The notes under the pieces are model-generated. The model saw only the letters and a program-made list of their open reading frames with translations, was not told the origin of the DNA and searched no databases. Positions 60,501 to 64,000 of a DNA stretch of 64,000 nucleotides are shown here, one piece after another. Both the position numbers and the translations under genes were made by a program. Source of the DNA: Nyssa sinensis (lineage: Eukaryota > Streptophyta > Magnoliopsida > Cornales > Nyssaceae); contig CM018037.1 in assembly GCA_008638375.1 (NCBI GenBank), positions 33,341,076-33,405,075 of the forward strand, in the 5' to 3' direction. Every line of letters starts with the position of its first letter. The first letter of the stretch is position 1.

Positions 60501-63500
60501 TTTTTCTGTAGGCTGAAGAATGTGAGATGGAGGAAAAACTGAAGGAACTTCAGGATGAGTTTGATGCAGCTAATTTAACATGCACAAGGTTATTTATTCA
60601 TTTGTTACATGAGTTGGTGTGTGTGTGTGTGTATATATATATATATGTATTCATTTATTTATGCATCATACCTTGCTCTCTAGCTGGATTTCTTATGATG
60701 TTAATAAAGGGGGAACATTTCAGATTGAAGGAAGAAGAGAATGCCTTATCAAAAAGGCTATCCATGGTAATGGATGAAATAGAAAAGATTGTTTCTGAGG
60801 TATGGAATTTTTTTACTAATATTTACATGATTTCTTGACATAATTGATAACGAATGCACCATTTGTGTCCTTAAACTATGTATAATTGTTAGTGTTCTAG
60901 CATGTATGCTTATAATTGTTTGTGTTCTAGCATGTATGCTTCAGATCCCTTTCTCGGGGTTGCCTCATTGTTAAATGGCATGATCATAAATGTATTAAAT
61001 GTTGCTGAGTTTTGATATTATATAAGATAATTGTATTCTATTGTCATCTATTCTTAAATGTCATGCTTAGTCGCATATCCCTTAATGAAATACATTAACT
61101 CTTCATGCTGTTAGATCAATAGTTGCTCCAAAAGCTTAAGCTGTTAGAGAATGGGCAAGCAATGTATATCAAGCTCTCAATAGATGCATCATCTGCCTTC
61201 TTTTAGGTTCTAGCCAGTTGGATGCATGCCTTAATTTTGTTTCAAATGTCTCTGAAGCAGTGTCTTCTGTTTTAGACCCCCCTTTTTAAGGCTTTTAAAT
61301 AAAAGAATGCAATTGTCAATTAATTAAAGCATAGAGATAGTCATGTTGTAGATCTTATAACTCTCCAATAGTCACCCATTTGGGTCTTGTATTGATTTTG
61401 AATTGGGCTTGATTATGCTTACCTCTCTCTATTTTATATCAATGGTTCAGAATGTATACATAGATGCTTTTTGCTGTGGCAGCCAAATTTTATTTGCATG
61501 GAGAAAAGATGACAATCATCAATATTTCTCTTCTTTTTTTTTCAGAGTTTTTTATGCCTTCCATTTTTTAATGAAATGGAAAACAAAAATTAATTTTAGT
61601 TTTCAATACCTCCATGAGTGCCCTCTGTCTTGTCCATATAGCTTTGCGAATAAAAGAAGGGAAGTTAGCTTGAAATGGTCCCGAAATTTGATACAAGAAA
61701 ATTTCATATATATTTTTCACTTAATTAATTTACATGTTTATTCATTTGTGCTTCTGACCAGTAACTGGTAGACTGATTATCTATTTAAATTAGATGGAGG
61801 GTGCAAATAGGAAGAAAATTCTGGAGTGGCAAACTGTGTCAGGTATGCAGAAGAGATGAGGAAAGGCAGTAACCGGAGAGAATGGAGAACCTAACACTGT
61901 CAGCTTCCCTCCCCACCCCCTGAAAAAAAAAAGAACCTAGATCATATCTGTACTTCGTAGCTTGTTACATAAGTTCCAAAATGAATATTTCCTGAAAACT
62001 TGTAGGTTTTCAAGCACATCTCCCAACTGATCCTTCAACCTTGCTTTAGTAATAGTAATCTGCTTCCTCATCACTATATCTTCATTGTATTTTTCTTTCA
62101 TGAATCATTGGGTTATTTGCAACATATTTAACCATCTTCATTGTACTATGGTTTCTTGAAACATTTGGTCATTTGCAATATACATAACATCTCAATATCC
62201 GTAGCAGCCTTGATATCACAGATTCACAAGACATCCACATTAGTTCATCACTTCTAGGAAAGACTTCAACCATATCTTTATACTCTGCTTTAGCACTTGA
62301 TTAAGCTACATTATTTTGTGTCTGTCTTTCGTATAAACATTTTTTTATAAGTAAATAATTCCATTCGTACCGCCAAAATAGAGGGTGCAAACATGTACAT
62401 GTGAAGTATACATATCAATCCTCAAAACATCATTTTCATCTCATCCATAAACTATACAAAAGAAACCATTCCAATGATATAGAATAGCTCTGTACAATCC
62501 AAAAGTATAATGTATGTAACTATATCCTCTTCAGCACAATCACGGAGCGTTCTTGCGCTTCATCTCATCCATATAACCAAATTGCCTGCCATCAACAAAT
62601 GCACAATAAACAAAGACAATCTTACTCATATTCAAATGATTTCTTGCCAGTCAACATCAGAAAACCCTACAAATTGAAACATTTAGAAAGCCTGAGCAAC
62701 AAACCATTTCCCTGAGGCCTGTTAAGATATATCTTCATGAAACGAATATGACATCCTAATTCCTGGCGTCTTGGACTTTGCACGTACTGACTAATCACTC
62801 TGACTGCAAATATATATCTAGTAGTGTTGCAATCAAATATATCAATTTCCCATTAATCTTTATAACCTAATGGATCATCAAATTCCTTACCTTCCTCTTA
62901 ACAGATTTCATTGGAATCCATAGAAGTATCTACTGGTTTAGCCCCTATGGTACCTATCTTTTTCTCGTAGAAGATATGTTACATATTTTCCCTGTGACCA
63001 CAAAATTACATTGTTTGACCTTGCTACCTTTATATTCAAGAATTACCTCAACCTACCTAATTCCTGCATTGGAAATGTTCGCCGAGACGAATTTTTATCT
63101 CACTTATACCCTTTCCATCACTATTTGCAATCACTATATCATCAACATGATAGCAAGAATGATGGCATGGCTCTGCCTTTGTTGCACAAATTTTGAATGT
63201 TAACATATATTCTTTTTTATTCAAACTTGGTAGCTGTAGGTTTAAACTTGTCAAAGCAAAGCCTTGGAGATTACTTAAGCCCAAAAGTAGCCTCCTTCAA
63301 CTTACATACCTTTTGTGACTTCTTAGCAACATATCCAGGGGGCTGCTCCGTGTATACTTCCTCTAGTTATACATTCTTAATATAAGATTCACTGAGAGAC
63401 CATCTCTTATTTACCAGAACAAACAACAGCAGTTGAAGCATATTCAGCTATTAAAGAGACTATTAAAATTTTGAAATAGTTATGACTGAGCAGTGACAGT

Positions 63501-63805
63501 TTTTAATGGTCTAACCTAGTATTTTGAATTAGTAAACATGTTCAGTATGTTTAACAAATTTCACTTTGTGAAAAAAAAACACTTATGGTCTAAGGCTTAC
63601 TTGCAGGTGCTCTCTTTGTATGTTTTGATTAAGTTATTGAAATGTTCATGATTTTTGTTTGTTTATATGAACAGATCTATGATTCTTAAAATGATTTGGA
63701 ATTAAATGATTTATATTTTTTATTTCGCAGATTGAAGATAATGAAAGGAAACATCGTGAGATTTCATCTCACATCCATGATCTGCGACTACATCAAACCA
63801 ACAAG
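21257..63805 (+). CDS. SMC6: SMC6, 5' part, two frameshifted exons, continues past window
   Basis: SMC6 is an ATPase of the nuclear SMC5/6 complex, which acts in recombinational repair and sister-chromatid alignment. The exons seen are 21257-21413, 21487-21592, 31580-31713, 35078-35133, 44012-44098, 44316-44637, 51991-52110, 52858-52993, 60512-60588, 60724-60799 and 63731-63805. All introns are GT-AG with consistent phases. Together they give about 448 of the roughly 1050 residues expected. Exon 1 opens with the SMC6-type [16 protein letters not shown]; the Walker A motif GQNGSGKS (49-56) is split by intron 1. The Q-loop [12 protein letters not shown] lies in exon 5. Exons 6-11 encode the first coiled coil, ending HQTNK. 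Oddities: one extra base at 44412-44413 (exon 6) and one at 52923-52924 (exon 8) each create an early stop, while the next frame restores the family sequence. Introns total more than 40 kb and are full of transposons. The hinge, Walker B and C-motif lie downstream. Confidence 0.93.
23430..24345 (-). mobile_element. L1 LINE 3' fragment, antisense to SMC6
   Basis: Broken minus-strand frames read as the end of a plant L1 ORF2. The reverse-transcriptase-associated zinc-binding region shows KVAFLVWAA, followed by [14 protein letters not shown] near the C-terminus. The plus-strand sequence TTTTTATAAGTAA at 23448 is the complement of the usual L1 3' terminus. Frameshifts and stops are frequent, so this is dead. 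Confidence 0.7.
24375..24552. repeat. GGACACG-family repeat, left part split by Copia
   Basis: Clustered GGACACG, ACACGGGCACG and ACACGTGT motifs. The remainder continues right of the Copia element, to about 29885, ending CTTGTCCGTGCTT. The right part matches the reverse complement of the interior of the element at 54944-55289. Confidence 0.6.
24553..24754 (-). repeat. 3' LTR of the old Copia element
   Basis: 202 bp, plus-strand ends TGTTATTATTGC and CTTAACA. It is paired with the LTR at 29439-29633 and separated from the coding relic by the polypurine tract. Confidence 0.85.
24768..28800 (-). pseudogene. decayed Copia gag-pol, old element
   Basis: Minus-strand order is gag (about 28800-28130), GAG-pre-integrase with LWHSRLRH (near 27510), integrase remnants (27300-26700), reverse transcriptase with [12 protein letters not shown] (25950) and [12 protein letters not shown] (25860), and RNase H (25118-24780). 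The order integrase then reverse transcriptase defines Copia. Many stops and frameshifts separate the pieces, so no functional polyprotein is encoded. Confidence 0.85.
29439..29633 (-). repeat. 5' LTR of the old Copia element
   Basis: About 195 bp, starting TGTTAATATTGCTCAC on the plus strand and ending CTCTTAACT, with the terminal base changed. It differs from its partner by roughly 15 substitutions and several indels. Confidence 0.8.
29640..29885. repeat. GGACACG-family repeat, right part
   Basis: AT-rich interior followed by GTGTCGTGTTGTATCCGTG and CTTGTCCGTGCTT. This is the reverse-complement arrangement of the element at 54944-55289, interrupted by the Copia insertion. Confidence 0.6.
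30050..31130 (+). mobile_element. L1 LINE 3' fragment, sense to SMC6
   Basis: The C-terminal ORF2 region is recognisable at 30560-30720: [20 protein letters not shown], then [19 protein letters not shown], the cysteine/histidine zinc-binding motif that follows L1 reverse transcriptase. A T30 tract interrupts it at 30728-30757. The 3' end, near 31120, reads TTTACTGATC and then an A run. Confidence 0.75.
33060..33384 (+). mobile_element. L1 LINE 3' end with poly(A)
   Basis: Typical plant L1 tail: a decayed ORF2 C-terminus, then GGGTGTAACCCCCGTTTCGG, CTCTTAATAAATATTAC, TTTTACTTACC and an A run. It is a 5'-truncated insertion in sense orientation. Confidence 0.7.
34034..34170. repeat. GGACACG-family repeat fragment
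   Basis: GTGTTGGACACA, CCCAACACGTTTGG and TTTTGGACACGTTTGAG around an AT core. It resembles 24375-24430 and 58048-58200. Confidence 0.5.
35335..36364. mobile_element. truncated TIR element between 110-bp direct repeats
   Basis: The insert at 35445-36248 matches, in reverse orientation, the element at 41199-42164; shared motifs are CCATCGAAA near one end and AAATTTTGGTCCTTGG at the other. Its left inverted repeat is missing. It is flanked by about 110-bp direct repeats (35335-35444 and 36249-36364) that share TGATCCCCTGTGCTTGAAA and GCAGAGTTCTTGATAGTCAT. Confidence 0.6.
37899..38065. repeat. three tandem units of 53-59 bp in the solo LTR
   Basis: Units begin ACATGACAGGTCAA at 37900, 37959 and 38012 and contain CCCAAAATCCTGACTATGTG or a one-base variant. 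Confidence 0.85.
38840..39401. repeat. four diverged 130-150-bp modules in the solo LTR
   Basis: Each module runs from a GGGACC/TCGTA-type segment through a CATT(A/G)-TCCGGA-type segment to GGTCATTTA(C/G/T) and ACGTGTC-like sequence. Starts are near 38840, 38985, 39126 and 39258. Divergence is high, so the amplification is older than the insertion. Confidence 0.6.
39769..39806. repeat. perfect 16-bp stem inverted repeat
   Basis: GAACAGTGTCGGCTTC, a six-base loop, then the exact complement. It sits in the GC-richest part of the solo LTR, just before AAACCCTAATTTTTTTC. Confidence 0.9.
41199..42164. mobile_element. TIR element of about 966 bp, complete
   Basis: Left end AAGGATCAAAATTT and right end AAATTTTGATCCTTGG are inverted complements. 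CTTCGG flanks both sides (41193-41198 and 42166-42171). The interior is AT-rich without transposase. It shares CGAAACA-type subterminal motifs with the truncated copy at 35445-36248. Confidence 0.65.
42313..42324 (-). other. orphan retrotransposon primer-binding site
   Basis: The minus strand reads TGGTATCAGAGC, the perfect tRNA-Met-type primer site used by Copia elements. No matching LTR pair could be assigned, partly because a hAT-type MITE is inserted four bases away. Confidence 0.5.
42329..42739. mobile_element. hAT-type MITE (411 bp)
   Basis: Terminal repeats CAGGGATGAGGCCA and TGGCCTAGTCCCTG. Flanks ACCAAAAC (42321-42328) and ATCAAAAC (42740-42747) form an 8-bp target duplication with one mismatch, as expected for hAT. 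The interior is AT-rich with GGGGGGCAATCGCCCC near the left end and no transposase. Confidence 0.75.
42748..43780. other. unassigned sequence in SMC6 intron 4
   Basis: No gene, TIR or LTR pair is recognised. The orphan primer site just to the left suggests that part of this stretch was once a retrotransposon LTR. Confidence 0.3.
43783..43926. mobile_element. foldback MITE upstream of SMC6 exon 5
   Basis: GCCCATGTATTGGTGCCCAT (43797) is mirrored by ATGGGCACCAATACATGGGC (ending 43914). The arms continue through ATATACTCACATG/CATGTGAGTATAT to a GGGTCCCACTAACGGGGGAC centre. The left arm carries an eight-base insertion (CAATGTTC). Outer ends ATAATG/CATTAT extend the match. It lies 85 bp before exon 5. 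Confidence 0.8.
45502..45745 (-). repeat. 3' LTR of the young Copia element
   Basis: 244 bp; plus-strand ends TGAAGACAATATG and GGATTTCCACA. It differs from its partner at one T/C position and carries one extra A. Confidence 0.95.
45753..50250 (-). pseudogene. Copia gag-pol of the young element, broken
   Basis: Minus-strand order: gag (50250-49640; frame shift near 50056-50064), zinc knuckle [14 protein letters not shown] (near 49290), protease with DSS in place of the usual DSG (near 48995), GAG-pre-integrase [11 protein letters not shown] (48590), integrase core (48300-48000) with RTDNS in place of RTDNG, reverse transcriptase (47300-46350) with YVDD (near 46700), and RNase H (46034-45753). 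Stops interrupt it near 48790, 48330 and 46347, and frames shift again between 46346 and 46034. The reverse transcriptase stretch of 412 codons is still open. It cannot make a complete polyprotein as read. Confidence 0.92.
50290..50532 (-). repeat. 5' LTR of the young Copia element
   Basis: 243 bp, same ends as its partner. The tRNA-Met-type primer site lies directly inside it at 50278-50289. Confidence 0.95.
50890..51545 (-). mobile_element. L1 LINE 3' fragment, antisense
   Basis: Broken minus-strand frames show [20 protein letters not shown] followed by MCKKSGRV, the L1 post-reverse-transcriptase zinc-binding region. A tail resembles the other LINE copies in the window. It is dead, with multiple stops and frameshifts. 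Confidence 0.65.
52111..52857 (+). other. SMC6 intron 7 (747 bp)
   Basis: Donor GTATGATG, acceptor TTCTTAG. The only recognised content is the complete TRIM at 52355-52593. Confidence 0.85.
52355..52593 (-). mobile_element. complete 239-bp TRIM retroelement
   Basis: LTRs 52355-52427 (73 bp) and 52523-52593 (71 bp) both start TGTTAAA and end CTTACA or CTAACA, and share CTAAAAGCTTAAGCTGT. On the minus strand, the right LTR is followed by a primer site TGGTATGAGGG. The left LTR is preceded by the purine tract GAAGGGG. The target duplication CATGT is perfect (52350-52354 and 52594-52598). The interior is only 95 bp and codes for nothing, so it must move in trans. Confidence 0.88.
54944..55289. 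mobile_element. 346-bp Mutator-like element, GGACACG family
   Basis: Ends TAAGAAGCACGGATAC and GTGTCCGTGCTTCATAG are inverted repeats. The 9-bp flanks CTACTACCC (54935-54943 and 55290-55298) are identical, as expected for Mutator-like transposition. Both ends hold arrays of GGACACG/CACGTGTC motifs around an AT-rich core. No transposase is present. Confidence 0.8.
55740..56018 (+). mobile_element. L1 LINE 3' end
   Basis: 5'-truncated copy: GGATTTTTGAAGGGGAGATT corresponds to the RIFEGE-type segment near the ORF2 C-terminus. It is followed by a decayed tail and an A run at 56012-56020. Confidence 0.6.
56020..56410. repeat. diverged tandem duplication, period about 213 bp
   Basis: Units starting CTTCAAAAG at 56021 and 56234 share CTCAAGTTCTC, ACTCxATTCTT, a CTTTTTGA(T/C)T segment and CCACGTATAA in the same order. 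A weaker third relative lies near 57415-57610. Confidence 0.65.
58048..58200. repeat. GGACACG-family repeat fragment
   Basis: GTGTTGGACGCGTCTGGGAC, ACACGAACACG and GATCACGTGTTCGACACA on the left, CCCGACACGTCAGG on the right, with an AT core. Confidence 0.5.
58660..58830 (-). mobile_element. short L1 LINE 3' terminus, antisense
   Basis: TTTTGATAAGTAA is the complement of a plant L1 3' end. The adjoining CCTCCCAAAAACTCTACAAA and AGATTCAACTATCCAAAGTA match the tail of the LINE at 23450-23600. Confidence 0.55.
62340..62535 (-). mobile_element. short L1 LINE 3' terminus, antisense
   Basis: TTTTTTATAAGTAA followed by a tail containing CTATACAAAAGAAACC and CAATCCAAAAGTATAATGT, matching the other antisense L1 tails in the window. 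Confidence 0.5.
62540..63420 (-). pseudogene. decayed Copia reverse-transcriptase/RNase H fragment
   Basis: The minus strand reads [20 protein letters not shown] (63360-63290), then a stop within the GLKxSPR motif, [14 protein letters not shown] in place of YVDD (near 63135) and a degraded segment resembling the DADWAG-to-GGNLV region before RNase H (about 62640-62560). No LTRs were recognised. It is an isolated, old fragment in SMC6 intron 10, antisense to the gene. Confidence 0.75.
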
Positions 63806-64000
63806 GTCTGGGCAATTCTTTTGGTTTTGCAGTCTTTTGATGCATGTGCACATGATAGGGTTTTCATATATTGAAATATAAAATCTGTCATGTTTTCACA
63901 TCATTTGTGCCTTTTTGTTTGATGACAGAATTTGTTTACATTTGCAATGTTTATGTTATATCCCTTTCATTACAATTATATTACTTATTCATAACTATAT

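Larger units (their letters stand above)
52994..60511 (+). other. SMC6 intron 8 (7518 bp)
   Basis: Contains a Mutator-like element (54944-55289), an L1 3' end, a tandem duplication near 56020-56410, a GGACACG-family copy, an L1-type terminus at 58660 and long unassigned stretches (52994-54900, 57000-58000, 58840-60500). The last has balanced base composition but no open frame longer than about 70 codons. Confidence 0.75.
60800..63730 (+). other. SMC6 intron 10 (2931 bp)
   Basis: Contains an LTR-like remnant near 61111-61150 (TGTTAGATCAATAG and AAAAGCTTAAGCTGTTAGAG, related to the TRIM), unassigned sequence to 62330, an antisense L1 terminus near 62340-62530 and a Copia fragment. Confidence 0.75.

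Noticed and set aside
1..64000. tRNA, rRNA, CRISPR or bacterial-type gene clusters
   Set aside because: None seen on either strand by eye; the window is nuclear plant DNA. A tRNA scan would be the decisive test for small RNA genes.

Overview
This is plant nuclear DNA, almost certainly from a dicot and probably a woody one. The evidence is AT-rich intergenic DNA, GT-AG introns, plant-only gene families (a PXY/TDR-type receptor kinase, a QWRF-motif protein, a ZAT-type QALGGH zinc finger) and plant-type Copia, L1 LINE, TRIM, MITE, hAT and Mutator-like repeats. The species cannot be named from the sequence alone.

Layout. 1-878: presumed promoter and leader of the first gene. 879-5002 (+): PXY/TDR-like leucine-rich-repeat receptor kinase, two exons. 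8336-12138 (-): QWRF-motif (DUF566) protein, four exons. 14830-15889 (-): ZAT-like C2H2 zinc-finger protein, two exons. 15890-21256: AT-rich intergenic DNA with nested inverted-repeat elements. 21257 to beyond 63805 (+): the 5' part of SMC6, with eleven exons covering about 448 codons spread over 42.5 kb. The hinge and C-terminal half lie beyond the window.

The SMC6 introns act as a transposon trap. Intron 2 (10 kb) holds an old Copia element and LINE pieces. Intron 4 (8.9 kb) holds a 4-kb solo LTR with a perfect target duplication, a TIR element family, a hAT-type MITE and a foldback element. Intron 6 (7.4 kb) holds a very young Copia element and a LINE piece. Intron 7 holds a 239-bp TRIM with a perfect target duplication. 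Intron 8 (7.5 kb) holds a 346-bp Mutator-like element with a 9-bp target duplication. Intron 10 holds a decayed Copia reverse-transcriptase fragment.

The genes are not an operon and have unrelated roles: cambial and vascular peptide signalling, microtubule organisation, transcriptional repression, and SMC5/6 genome maintenance. Three of the four genes carry a single extra base inside an otherwise intact conserved exon (PXY near 4591, QWRF near 11634-11637, SMC6 near 44412 and 52924). The repeated +1 pattern makes assembly error the first suspicion. If the bases are real, three genes are broken at key motifs. I found no convincing new biological system. The most notable items are the frame breaks, the 239-bp TRIM, the young but defective Copia copy, the GGACACG Mutator-like family, and the altered zinc finger and EAR repeats of the ZAT protein.
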